From: Saccharibacillus deserti
Lineage (GTDB): Bacteria > Bacillota > Bacilli > Paenibacillales > Paenibacillaceae
Length of the DNA: 64,000 nucleotides
Reading direction: 5' to 3'
NCBI RefSeq assembly: GCF_013618475.1
Contig: NZ_JABJVN010000004.1
Span: 331,194 to 395,193, forward strand
Below the pieces are notes generated by a model. That model made no database searches. It saw nothing but the letters and a program-made list of their open reading frames with translations, and was not told the DNA's origin. The first letter of the stretch is position 1. Each line of letters begins with the position of its first letter. Shown one piece after another: positions 19,223 to 27,114 of the stretch. A program made the translations under genes and the position numbers.

Positions 19223-20914
19223 TTACTGCTGCTCTTTCATCTGCTTGCCCATCTCGTAAATATCGCTCATCAGAATAGCGTCGTCTTTGTTCTCCGCATA
19301 CCAGGTCGCGTAGAATTCGTCGATTTGCGCGCCGCCGGCTTTGTCCCATACGGCCTGGGAATCGCTGATGAACTTGTCGACCGCCGCCTGTCCGCCGCCG
19401 CCCACGATCGTCTGCATCGCCATATCGAGCATCGTTTTGTTGGCGTTGGTGTTGATTGTGGCGAGGTTTTGCGGCAGCAGCGGCAGGTACGCGCGCTGGG
19501 TGATGCCGACCATCGGACGGGCCGGGTCCATATAAGCGGCTTCCGCCTGCTCGTAAATTTTGATGAAGTCTTTTTCGGCGTCCGTCGGGCTGACTTTGTT
19601 TTTGAGACCGTAATTTTTGCCGATCAGTGGAGTCAGCATGCCCATATCGCGGTTATATTCCAGCTCCGTTTTATTTTTCTCCGGATCGATCGGCTTGGCG
19701 CGTCCGTCGTCCGTTTTCGTGTAATGTTCGCCCTCGATACCGTTCTGGATCGTGTTCGTGTACTTGTCGCTGACCATAAAATCGATCATTTTCATGACGG
19801 AGACAGGGTCTTTGGCCGATGCGTTCACCATCCCCGTCATCTGCACCGGACTGCTGAGGAGCGGACTGTAGCTGCCGAACTCCGTTTCCGGAAGCGGCAT
19901 GGCGATCACTTCGGCATCCGGCACATTCTGCTTGAGCGCTTCGTACGAACCGACATCCGCGCCGTTGCTGCCGTAAATGCCGAGCTTGCCGGAGATCCAC
20001 ATCTGCTTTTGCTTCTCGCCGTTTTTGTCCGTCACGAAGTCTTTGTCCACCACGCCGGCGTCGTACAGCTTCTGCTGGAACGAGATTGCCGAGCGAATCC
20101 GTTCCCAGTCATGCACAACTTTGTCGTTTTCGAGTACCCACGGGATCTGGTCTTCGCCGAACAGCGTAAAGCCCGTGCCGTACATATGGTTCAAAATGAT
20201 GCCTGCCACGAAGCTAAGTCCCGTGCCTTCCGTATTGGCTTGTCCGTCTCCGTCCGGATCCTTCTGCGTAAACGCTTCGGCGACCGCCAGGAATTCGTCC
20301 GGCGTCTTCGGCACGTCCAGCCCCAGCTTGTCCAACCAGTCTTTGCGGATCAACAGATAATGCTGCGGCGTCAGCTCCATCGGACGGCCGAGCAGATACA
20401 TCTTGCCGTCTTCCATCGTGGCCGCTTTTTGAATGGCCGGATATTTCTCCAGCATCGCTTTGTATTCCGTACTGTTCTTGGCAATCAGATCGTCCAGCGG
20501 CATCAGCTGTTTCTGATTGTAGAGCTGGCCTTGGTAAGCCGTATCGAATTCGAAAATAAGATCCGGGGCCTGGCGCGAAGCGAACAGCACGTTGAACTTT
20601 TGCAGCGATTCGAAGCGCGGCACCGTCACGTATTTCACATCCGCCGGCCCGTTCTCGTTGACCCACTTGGTCCATCGGTTGCTGTCCATCGTCCCTTCGG
20701 ACGCCGGAACCGTACCGCGGTCGTACAGCGAGACGGTGATCGAACCGCGTTTGTCTCCCGCCGCTCCGGTCTCCCCGTCGGCGCTGCCTGTTCCCGGCGT
20801 TTCTCCCCCGCTGCAGCCCGCGGCGCTCAGGGCGAAGGCCAAAGCCAGTGCCGCATACGCGGATTTTCGGGCATTGCGAACAATTGGGCCTGCGGCAAGT
20901 TTTTTTCTGGTCAT
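19223..20914 (-). CDS. Sugar ABC transporter substrate-binding lipoprotein (LplA/YtcQ-like)
   Basis: A 563-aa extracytoplasmic solute-binding protein anchored by lipid. Residues 1-34 form a lipoprotein signal peptide with the lipobox LSAAGC (Cys34). The mature part starts with a Gly/Thr-rich linker and has the features of long family-1 sugar binders used with LplB/LplC permeases: SITVSLYDRGTVP, FASRQAPDLIFEFDT, LIRKDWLDKLGL, PKTPDEFLAVAEAFTQKDPDGDGQANT. The start ATG 20914 has GAGGAGGG upstream. It follows the two permease genes by about 90 bp on the same strand. Context (GH105, esterase) suggests it captures unsaturated or acetylated rhamnogalacturonan-type oligosaccharides. Confidence 0.9.
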   Translation of the reverse strand: MTRKKLAAGPIVRNARKSAYAALALAFALSAAGCSGGETPGTGSADGETGAAGDKRGSITVSLYDRGTVPASEGTMDSNRWTKWVNENGPADVKYVTVPRFESLQKFNVLFASRQAPDLIFEFDTAYQGQLYNQKQLMPLDDLIAKNSTEYKAMLEKYPAIQKAATMEDGKMYLLGRPMELTPQHYLLIRKDWLDKLGLDVPKTPDEFLAVAEAFTQKDPDGDGQANTEGTGLSFVAGIILNHMYGTGFTLFGEDQIPWVLENDKVVHDWERIRSAISFQQKLYDAGVVDKDFVTDKNGEKQKQMWISGKLGIYGSNGADVGSYEALKQNVPDAEVIAMPLPETEFGSYSPLLSSPVQMTGMVNASAKDPVSVMKMIDFMVSDKYTNTIQNGIEGEHYTKTDDGRAKPIDPEKNKTELEYNRDMGMLTPLIGKNYGLKNKVSPTDAEKDFIKIYEQAEAAYMDPARPMVGITQRAYLPLLPQNLATINTNANKTMLDMAMQTIVGGGGQAAVDKFISDSQAVWDKAGGAQIDEFYATWYAENKDDAILMSDIYEMGKQMKEQQ

Positions 20915-21001
20915 ACGGATAACCCTCCTCTGATTAGAAAGCTGTCGACTTTGTACAAAAACGTCCTGGGTTCGCCGGAAATCTCCGGTATGCCTCCTGC
21001 T

Positions 21002-21877
21002 TCAGCCTTTGATGGCCCCGATCGTCACCCCTTTTACAAAATAACGTTGCAGCAGCGGGTACACGATCAGCATCGGAATGATCATGATCATGATGCCGGC
21101 GGCTTTGATGCCTTCCGGCGTAATGTTGCTGGCCTGCTGCGTATCCATCGTGTTGATCTCCTGCAGCACGGCCTGGCTTCGCACCATCTGCTGGATCAGC
21201 ACGGTCAGATTGAGTTTTTCGGGACTGTTGACGTAGATCATGACATTGAAGAACGAGTTCCAGTAATACACGCCGTAGAACAATCCGATCGTGGCGAGCA
21301 TGGGCAGCGACAGCGGCAGTACAATCCGCAGCAGCAGCCTCCACTCCCCGGATCCGTCGATCCGCGACGCTTCGATGAGTTCTTCGGGCACATTTTCGAA
21401 AAAGGACCGCATAATCATCATATTGTACGTACTGACGAGCGCCGGCAGCCAAAGCGCCCCGTACGTGTTGACCAGTCCCAGCGAACTGACTACCAGATAG
21501 GTCGGAATCAGTCCGCCGGTGAACAGCATCGTAAACACGATCGCGAGCGTCAGCCAGCGGCGGCCGTAGAATTCCCGGCGCGACAGCGGATAAGCGGCGC
21601 AGATCGTCACGACCATGCTGAGCGCCACGCCGACGACCGTAATGAGCACGCTGTTCGCGAAAGAGCGCAGCACCGGCGTGCCTTCGAACAGCAGCTTGTA
21701 GGATTCAAACGTGATCTCCTGCGGCCAAAGCGTGACGAAGCCCGACATGACCGCGTTTTTGCCGCTGAGCGACAGCGAGGCCAGATGCAGCAGAGGCAGC
21801 AGGCACAAGATGCCGGCCAGCGTCAGCAGCACATAATTGAACACGTAAAACGTACGCTCTCCCCGGGTCGATTTCAT
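21002..21877 (-). CDS. Sugar ABC transporter permease (YtcP/LplC-like)
   Basis: A 291-aa inner-membrane permease of the MalG type with about six transmembrane segments. The EAA motif that contacts the ATPase is present: EELIEASRIDGSGEWRLLLRIVLPLS. The start is placed at ATG 21877 (MKSTRGERTFY), with AAAGGAGGAACG upstream, rather than the longer open frame. It begins 17 bp after the stop of the partner permease. No ATPase gene lies nearby, as is usual for this class, which borrows a shared MsmX-type ATPase; that part is family knowledge. Confidence 0.92.
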   Translation of the reverse strand: MKSTRGERTFYVFNYVLLTLAGILCLLPLLHLASLSLSGKNAVMSGFVTLWPQEITFESYKLLFEGTPVLRSFANSVLITVVGVALSMVVTICAAYPLSRREFYGRRWLTLAIVFTMLFTGGLIPTYLVVSSLGLVNTYGALWLPALVSTYNMMIMRSFFENVPEELIEASRIDGSGEWRLLLRIVLPLSLPMLATIGLFYGVYYWNSFFNVMIYVNSPEKLNLTVLIQQMVRSQAVLQEINTMDTQQASNITPEGIKAAGIMIMIIPMLIVYPLLQRYFVKGVTIGAIKG

Positions 21878-21893
21878 GATCGTTCCTCCTTTT

Positions 21894-22853
21894 TCACCAT
21901 AGGCCCCGACCGAATCGGCGCGCGACCGCATTGGTCAGCAGTACGAGAATGAACGCCACCAGCGATTCGAACAATCCGAGCGCCGCCGTCAGGCTGAATT
22001 GTCCGCCCTGCAGACCGATCGCGTAAATGTAGGTGCTGATGACTTCGGATATGCCCGACACGATGGAATTTTGCAGCACATAGACCTGGTCGAAACCGAC
22101 TTCCATCACCCGCCCCATTGCCAGAATCAGCATAATGACGATCGTCGGGCTGATGCCGGGCAGCGTGATATTGCGGATCTGCTTCCATTTGCCCGCTCCG
22201 TCCATTGACGCCGCTTCGTACAGACTCGGGTCGATGGAGGTGAGCGCCGCCAGATAGATGATCGCGCTGAATCCGGCGTCTTTCCAGATGCCCGATCCGA
22301 GGAAAATGGCGACCCACGAGCTTTCGCTGAACAGGAACGCGAACGATTGTCCGGTCAGCTTCTCAAGCGCCGCATTGACGATACCCGATTGGGCGAAGAT
22401 CGTCACGACGAGGCCGCCCACGATCACCCAGGAGAAGAAGTGCGGCAGATAGACGAGCGTCTGCACCGATTTCTGGAACCACTTTTTGCGAACCTCGTTC
22501 AGCATAATGGCGAGAATGATCGGGAAAGGAAACCCGACCACGACGCTCAGTACGCTGAGCAGCAGGGTGTTGCGGATAATCTGGAGCGACTGCGCCTGGG
22601 TGAACAGCATCTCGAAGTTGGCAAAACCGACCCATTGGCTGCCCCAGATTCCTTCATAGAACGTGTAATTTTTGAAGGCGATCACAAGACCGGCCATCGG
22701 GGCGTATTTGAACACCAGATAAAAAACGATGACGGGAATAAACATGATCCACAGCGGCGTGTTCGTCTTGAACCGCTGCGTGTGCCAGAACCGTCGGGAC
22801 TGTCCGGGCGACTTCGCCTGCAGCCGGATAGGCTTGGCCGAGTTGGCTTTCAT
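21894..22853 (-). CDS. Sugar ABC transporter permease (YteP/LplB-like)
   Basis: A 319-aa inner-membrane permease of the MalF type with about six transmembrane segments. It contains PLWIMFIPVIVFYLVFKYAPM as first helix, followed by GLVIAFKNYTFYEGI and the EAA loop PSLYEAASMDGAGKWKQIRNITLPG. The start is set at ATG 22853 (MKANSAKPIRL), with AAAGGAGG eight bases upstream; longer in-frame starts lack such a site. It is the first gene of the permease-permease-binding protein unit, with a candidate operator (22891-22905) just upstream. Confidence 0.92.
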   Translation of the reverse strand: MKANSAKPIRLQAKSPGQSRRFWHTQRFKTNTPLWIMFIPVIVFYLVFKYAPMAGLVIAFKNYTFYEGIWGSQWVGFANFEMLFTQAQSLQIIRNTLLLSVLSVVVGFPFPIILAIMLNEVRKKWFQKSVQTLVYLPHFFSWVIVGGLVVTIFAQSGIVNAALEKLTGQSFAFLFSESSWVAIFLGSGIWKDAGFSAIIYLAALTSIDPSLYEAASMDGAGKWKQIRNITLPGISPTIVIMLILAMGRVMEVGFDQVYVLQNSIVSGISEVISTYIYAIGLQGGQFSLTAALGLFESLVAFILVLLTNAVARRFGRGLW

Positions 22854-22890
22854 ACGGGCAACCTCCTTTGCTTTCATTCGGGCTTTTCCT

Positions 22891-22905
22891 TGGTAAGCGT
22901 TCTCA
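22891..22905 (-). promoter_or_regulatory. LacI/CcpA-type operator-like site before the sugar importer
   Basis: On the minus strand it reads TGAGAACGCTTACCA, about 38 bases before the permease ATG. It differs at two positions from the site over the fucose promoter (32235-32249) and resembles cre boxes. Downstream of the probable promoter, so binding would repress. Confidence 0.45.
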
Positions 22906-23044
22906 TTTTGTCTGTCGACAGCTTGGATCAAGCTCTTTCTGCTTGTCACGTTAGCCTCAAAAAGCGGCATTCGCAATATTCCATTTTCGTGTTTATCTGC
23001 CGGAAACCGCACGGTTGAGGGATTTGCGCGAGGTTAATCCGGAT

Positions 23045-23073
23045 AAAAAGCCTTCGGTCCTCTAGCGGGACCG
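23045..23073 (-). terminator. Terminator overlapping the SGNH stop codon
   Basis: On minus, CGGTCC and GGACCG pair around a 7-base loop that holds the stop codon, followed four bases later by CTTTTT. It separates the GH105-esterase pair from the importer genes. Confidence 0.6.
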
Positions 23074-24243
23074 GGAATCGCCGCGCACCTGCGCTCCGAG
23101 CATAGGCGCCAACCGGCGGGCCAGGTTCTCTCCCATACGGATATGTCCTTCGTCGGCGGGATGGATCAGATCGCAGGACAGACCGCCGGGATCGCCCAGC
23201 ACCGTATCGCCTTCGATCGGCAGCAGCTTCGCATGTCCTACCCGCCGCGCTTCTTCGCGCAGGATTTCGTTGAATCGGAACTCTTTCGCTGCCGCTTCCG
23301 GGAAACCTTCGCCCAGTGTGGCGAAATTCGGATAGATCGTGGTCAGGGCGATCGGACGGAGCGGATGCGCGGCCGAGATCCGCTCCAGGGTATAGCGGAC
23401 CCGGGTCCGGAAAGTCTCGTCGTCCATGCCGTCTCTCATATTGACGCCCAGCTCCAGGAAAAGGATGTCCCAATCGCGCCGATCCGCGATCCAGTCGATC
23501 AATTCGGGCTCGCACAGGCAGGAGCCGCTCATGCCGATATTGTACAGATCGACGCCCAGGCGCCGGGCCGTCTGATCGATATACGCCGAGCGGCTTCCTT
23601 CGCCGCCGTGCGTAATCGAAGAGCCGTAGGCGAGCAGGCGCAGCTCCGGCGTCTCGCCCGGCCTCGGCGGCCGGACCTGTTCGCCGAAGGCGTCGAGGCC
23701 GCAGAAGACGGCCTCGGCCCGCCCGAAGCGAATGCGCCAGACTTCCGGCGCAAAGCCCGAAGCCGACAGCCTGCGGGCGTCGGCCGTCTTCAGCCGCGGC
23801 GGCGCATGCAGCCGCAGCGTGCGGACCGAACCGGCCTGCAGCCGGTGCTCGGAATGGAACATTCCGCCGCAGTACACGGCGACGGTGCCCTCTTGCACCG
23901 GCAGGGCCAAGGTCACGTCCACGGTCTGCGAGGACGTGACGAAGCGCAGCTCGCAGCCGGTGGACTCGGCTGCGATAAAGCGCCCGCGAGCGCCGAGACG
24001 CTCGCGTACGGAGCGCGGGATGCGGCGGAGGAATACGCCGCCCATAGGAGCGGCCTCGAGCTCGGCCGCCCCGTGGAAAGCGATGCCGCCTCGGACCAAG
24101 ACGGCATCGGCCGGGCTTCCGGAATCGTCTGCGGATTCCGGCCCTCCGGTCGCTGCGACCGCCGCCGGCTGCGCACCGGACGGCCGGGATTCCGCGACGT
24201 GCGGATCTCCATGCGCAGCGCCTGTTCTCCGCGGTTCATTCAT
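23062..24243 (-). CDS. SGNH/GDSL hydrolase, probable carbohydrate esterase
   Basis: A 393-aa cytosolic protein (no signal peptide). Residues 1-55 are a low-complexity Ala/Gly/Pro/Ser segment, about 60-185 form a beta-sandwich (a carbohydrate-esterase N-terminal domain), and 190-390 the SGNH catalytic domain. Seen motifs are LLAYGSSITHG (block I Ser), YNIGMSGSCL (block II Gly), LELGVNMRD (block III Asn) and DLIHPADEGH (block V Asp and His). The expected job is deacetylation of imported oligosaccharides. The start ATG 24243 overlaps the GH105 stop by 8 bases (ATGAATGA) and has GGAGGG upstream, so the two are translationally coupled. A longer in-frame start at 24330 lies inside the GH105 gene and has no ribosome site. 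Confidence 0.85.
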   Translation of the reverse strand: MNEPRRTGAAHGDPHVAESRPSGAQPAAVAATGGPESADDSGSPADAVLVRGGIAFHGAAELEAAPMGGVFLRRIPRSVRERLGARGRFIAAESTGCELRFVTSSQTVDVTLALPVQEGTVAVYCGGMFHSEHRLQAGSVRTLRLHAPPRLKTADARRLSASGFAPEVWRIRFGRAEAVFCGLDAFGEQVRPPRPGETPELRLLAYGSSITHGGEGSRSAYIDQTARRLGVDLYNIGMSGSCLCEPELIDWIADRRDWDILFLELGVNMRDGMDDETFRTRVRYTLERISAAHPLRPIALTTIYPNFATLGEGFPEAAAKEFRFNEILREEARRVGHAKLLPIEGDTVLGDPGGLSCDLIHPADEGHIRMGENLARRLAPMLGAQVRGDSRSR

Positions 24244-25390
24244 TCCGGCGCCCTCCTTTCGCACGGCTGATTGGCGCTTCGGCTGCCGCTTTTGTCTCCG
24301 AGGCTTCTTTTTCCGCGCTTCCGTCCCCATGCTTCATCGCTTCAACCAGCAGCAGCAGCGCCATCGACTGGCCGTACGGCATGGGACAAATCGGAATATC
24401 GCGGTATTCCTGAAGTGTCCGGCCCATACCGGTTCCGTAGGACACGCCGCGTACAACCCCGTCTTCGTCGATCGAACTCAGAACGTAATTCAGCGCACGC
24501 AGCGCGCAGTCGCGGTGTTTGGCGTCCAGGTCGCCCCGTCGGTACGCTTTGAGCATGCCATAGGCAAAAGCAGCCGCGGCCGACGTCTCCGGATACGAAT
24601 CGGGATCGTCGAGCAGCGTATGCCAAGCGCCTTCGGGCGACTGCAGCTCGATCAGCTTGTCCGCCTGCCTCCGCAGCGAAGACAGGAGGAACAGCCGCAC
24701 GCCTTCCGGCTGCTCGGCCATGTCCAGATAATCGACCAGCCCCGCCGTGTACCAGGAATTCCCCCGCGCCCACAGCGCCCGTGCGAAATGGTGCCCGCCT
24801 TCGAGGAACGTCCACCCGTGGAAGAAAAGCCCCGTCGAAGGGTCCGTCAAATACTTCAGATGGACAAGAAACTGCCGCACGCTTTCCTGGATGCAGGCAT
24901 CGTTCTTCAGCAGCACGCCCATTCGGGCTACGAACAGCACCGTCATATACAGCGTATCGTCCCAGAGCTGTCCTTCGTTCGCGCTGCCCGTCACCTCGTG
25001 CTGGATGCCGCCTTCTTCCGTTCTCGGCATATCGTGCATCACATAATCCAGCCATTCCCGGCACAGATCCAGATAATCCGGACGTCCCGTTTCTTCCGCC
25101 AGATACGTCAGCGTCAGCATCGGGCACATCGTGTTGACGTTTTTGTCGGGCAGCCCTTCCTGAATACGCGCGTCAAACCAATTTGTAAGGAAACGCAGCG
25201 TTTCCCGATCGCCGGTCTCCCGGTAATAACCGTGCAGCGCGAACAGCCCGACTCCCTGCGGCCATTCCCAGTTCTCCATCGAAATGATGCCGATCGGAGC
25301 CGTTTCTTCGATCGATCCCCGCATATTTTTCATCTGCCCGACAACTTTGGCGATCGTTTGTTCAAGTTTCACTTTTGTAAGCGTAGCCAT
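24236..25390 (-). CDS. GH105 unsaturated rhamnogalacturonyl hydrolase (YteR/YesR-like)
   Basis: A 384-aa cytosolic (alpha/alpha)6-barrel enzyme. Family members hydrate the 4,5-unsaturated galacturonyl end left by pectate or rhamnogalacturonan lyases. The characteristic QLWDDTLYM stretch is present, with Asp145 matching the catalytic Asp of YteR, along with MENWEWPQGVGLFAL near residue 40, NEGQLW, FFHGW and ARGNSWYTAGL. Length equals the family norm. It is the first gene of the sugar locus, with the esterase coupled behind it. In Bacillus subtilis the YteR gene sits with yteP-ytcPQ, the same combination as here, which is the best argument for a rhamnogalacturonan substrate. Confidence 0.92.
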   Translation of the reverse strand: MATLTKVKLEQTIAKVVGQMKNMRGSIEETAPIGIISMENWEWPQGVGLFALHGYYRETGDRETLRFLTNWFDARIQEGLPDKNVNTMCPMLTLTYLAEETGRPDYLDLCREWLDYVMHDMPRTEEGGIQHEVTGSANEGQLWDDTLYMTVLFVARMGVLLKNDACIQESVRQFLVHLKYLTDPSTGLFFHGWTFLEGGHHFARALWARGNSWYTAGLVDYLDMAEQPEGVRLFLLSSLRRQADKLIELQSPEGAWHTLLDDPDSYPETSAAAAFAYGMLKAYRRGDLDAKHRDCALRALNYVLSSIDEDGVVRGVSYGTGMGRTLQEYRDIPICPMPYGQSMALLLLVEAMKHGDGSAEKEASETKAAAEAPISRAKGGRRNE

Positions 25391-25653
25391 TTTGTCACTC
25401 CTTTGAGCTGCCTGGATTCGTTCGGAAAAAGAAACGTCCGAAGCCGCCGGCCGATCCTGCCGATGCCCGTGCAGCGGTCTCCGAAGAAACCCGCTCCTCT
25501 TTCGTCCCGTCCTGCCCCGTCAGTGTAGGCGGATGAAAGAGGAAGCGTAAATAGACAAGAATCCTGCTTATCCATGCGAACCCCAAGCTCGCATGAAATC
25601 CCCGGCAGGTTCGCGCCCCGCGCGCCCTTCCACTATCCAGGTCCAAACCCTCA

Positions 25654-25686
25654 GCCCGCTAACGGATTGCATATCCGTTAGCGGGC
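25654..25686. repeat. Perfect 14-bp inverted repeat
   Basis: GCCCGCTAACGGAT pairs with its exact complement around a 5-base loop. It contains the TAACGGAT core of the neighbouring repeat family twice, head to head, so it may be a fused pair of units. A T-rich run follows on plus. Confidence 0.85.
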
Positions 25687-25709
25687 GATTTTCCGATGGT
25701 TTGGAATTC

Positions 25710-25857
25710 TAACGGATCGTACGGACGCTTAGCCGCCCAAATATGGCTCACAAGGGGCGGAATCCGTTCTTTTTCGCGTCTAAGCGTCGTCTCGTTCCGT
25801 TAAAAATATCGAACCGCCGATAGGTGCTTCTAAGCGTCACCTCGATCCGTTAGCGCG
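25710..25857. repeat. Cluster of three 23-bp repeat units (TAACGGA...ACGCTTAG)
   Basis: Unit one reads forward near 25711-25733 (TAACGGATCG, 5 variable, ACGCTTAG). Units two and three read in reverse near 25776-25799 and 25828-25852 (CTAAGCGTC, variable, CCGTTA). All three are 23 bp with the same ends and differ mainly in the centre. Related units occur at 35959-36140 and 56624-56810. Confidence 0.8.
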
Positions 25858-25975
25858 CGACGGCGGCGCATTGGATGCAAGTTTCCGCCGCCCGGAAGCA
25901 AAACGGAAGGACAACGGGTCGCGTACGGGTGGAAGTTTCCGGCATAATCCTCCCACTCGTACGCTTACCCGCATT

Positions 25976-26018
25976 AAAAAGACGCAGCCCCCGTCCCACA
26001 AGGGACAAGGTCTGCGTC
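25976..26018 (-). terminator. Terminator of the DeoR regulator gene
   Basis: On minus, an imperfect stem beginning GACGCAG / CTGCGTC with an inner GTCCC / GGGAC pair is followed by TTTTT. Confidence 0.8.
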
Positions 26019-26056
26019 TGGATCGTTTCTTTTGCCGCTACTTCCTTCATTCCTAC

Positions 26057-26899
26057 TTATTCCTTCTCTTGTCCTTCATCTCGTCGCTGCCGCTTCTCCC
26101 CTTCATCCTCGGGCTGCAGCGCTTCATCTTCCGCTTCTACCCCGCATACCAGCGTCACTCCGTGTCCGCGCAGAAAGTCGCTCCATTCTTCCGCCGGCGG
26201 GCGGTCCGTCACGACGAAGTCGATATCGCCGAAGTCGAACAGCCGGATAAAAGCCAGGCGGTCGAATTTGGAATGATCCGCCAGCAAAACGGTCTTGTTC
26301 GCCTGGCGCCGCATCAGCAGCTTCAACTCGCTCTCGGCTTCGTTGGAATCGCAGATGCCGCCGTGCATCGACAGCGCTTTGCAGCCGAGCAGCGTCACGT
26401 CCGCGTTATAGCGTTCGATCGTCCGCGCCGCATCCGGGCCGACGAATGAGCTGGTCGAAGCGCCCAGCGTCCCGCCGGTGCCGATCAGCCGATGACCCGA
26501 CTGCTGGAGCGCGGACAGCGCGACGAGCGAGTTCGTAATCAGCGTCAGCTGCGAACGCCGCTCCGCCAGCATCCGCAGCGTTTCGAAAGCGGTCGAGCTG
26601 GTATCCGCCATGATGCTGTCCCCGTCGTGAATCAGATCCAGCGCGTACCCGGCAATCCGGCGTTTGGCTTCCAGATTGAGGTCATGCCGGCTGGCATAGG
26701 ATTGATCGAGATTGGTCGGGGCGCTCAATACGGCTCCGCCGTAATTTTTCTGCGCGATGCCTTCTTTCTCCAGCTTATCCAGATCGCGGCGCACCGTCTC
26801 TTCCGAGACCCCGAATGTTTGCGCCAATGCCGAAACCTGTACCTTTTTGTTGCGGTATAACTCGTTGATAATCCATTCGCGCCGCTGTTCGGCTTTCAT
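26057..26899 (-). CDS. DeoR/GlpR-family sugar regulator
   Basis: A 280-aa cytosolic repressor type. Residues 1-60 hold the DeoR winged helix-turn-helix (MKAEQRREWIINEL, VQVSALAQTFGVSEETVRRDLDKLE, then KNYGGAV). The rest is the sugar-phosphate-binding ISOCOT-like domain (IMADTSSTAFETLRML, GTGGTLGASTSSFVGPDAARTIERYNADVTLLGCKAL, KTVLLADHSKFDR). The start is ATG 26899, the first residue of the conserved domain; the upstream ribosome site is weak (GGGGGCGG). It lies between the polysaccharide locus and the fucose operon. Regulation of fucose genes in response to a sugar phosphate such as fuculose phosphate is the natural guess but is not shown by the sequence. Confidence 0.9.
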   Translation of the reverse strand: MKAEQRREWIINELYRNKKVQVSALAQTFGVSEETVRRDLDKLEKEGIAQKNYGGAVLSAPTNLDQSYASRHDLNLEAKRRIAGYALDLIHDGDSIMADTSSTAFETLRMLAERRSQLTLITNSLVALSALQQSGHRLIGTGGTLGASTSSFVGPDAARTIERYNADVTLLGCKALSMHGGICDSNEAESELKLLMRRQANKTVLLADHSKFDRLAFIRLFDFGDIDFVVTDRPPAEEWSDFLRGHGVTLVCGVEAEDEALQPEDEGEKRQRRDEGQEKE

Positions 26900-27042
26900 C
26901 TTGTATCCGCCCCCGTATCCTCGTCTTGCGTTTCCGCTTCGCACCGTTCGCCCTTCCCGCATGCGCAGGCTTGCGGTTTCTTTCTACAAATATATCGACC
27001 TTTCTTCGGAATAGGCAAGGAAAAGAGTGCGTCGGCCCGCGC

Positions 27043-27080
27043 AAAAAATCCCTATCCGCCTTGTGAAGGCGGATAGGGAT
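27043..27080 (-). terminator. Terminator of the SLH surface-protein gene
   Basis: A perfect 15-bp stem (CCTATCCGCC core) with a 3-base loop, followed on minus by a T6 run, about 35 bp after the stop. Confidence 0.9.
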
Positions 27081-27114
27081 ACAGCGGCCGAAGAAGTTTC
27101 GGCTGTTTTTGCTT

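Larger units (their letters stand above)
25391..26056. other. Intergenic region with dispersed 23-bp repeats
   Basis: No gene is seen in these 666 bases. The segment near 25650-25860 carries a perfect hairpin and three repeat units described separately; the DeoR terminator lies at 25976-26018. The GH105 promoter must lie in the right-hand part of 25391-25640 on minus, but no convincing -35/-10 pair was found. Confidence 0.7.

Noticed and set aside
21878-23012. Longer starts for both sugar permeases
   Set aside because: Added residues are polar and unlike the family; clear AAAGGAGG sites precede the shorter starts.
25650-25860. Short repeats as a CRISPR array
   Set aside because: Units are in mixed orientation with irregular spacing, their centres vary, and no cas gene is near.
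26899-26962. Extra 21 residues on the DeoR regulator
   Set aside because: They precede the conserved helix-turn-helix start and are Arg/Gly-rich with no site.
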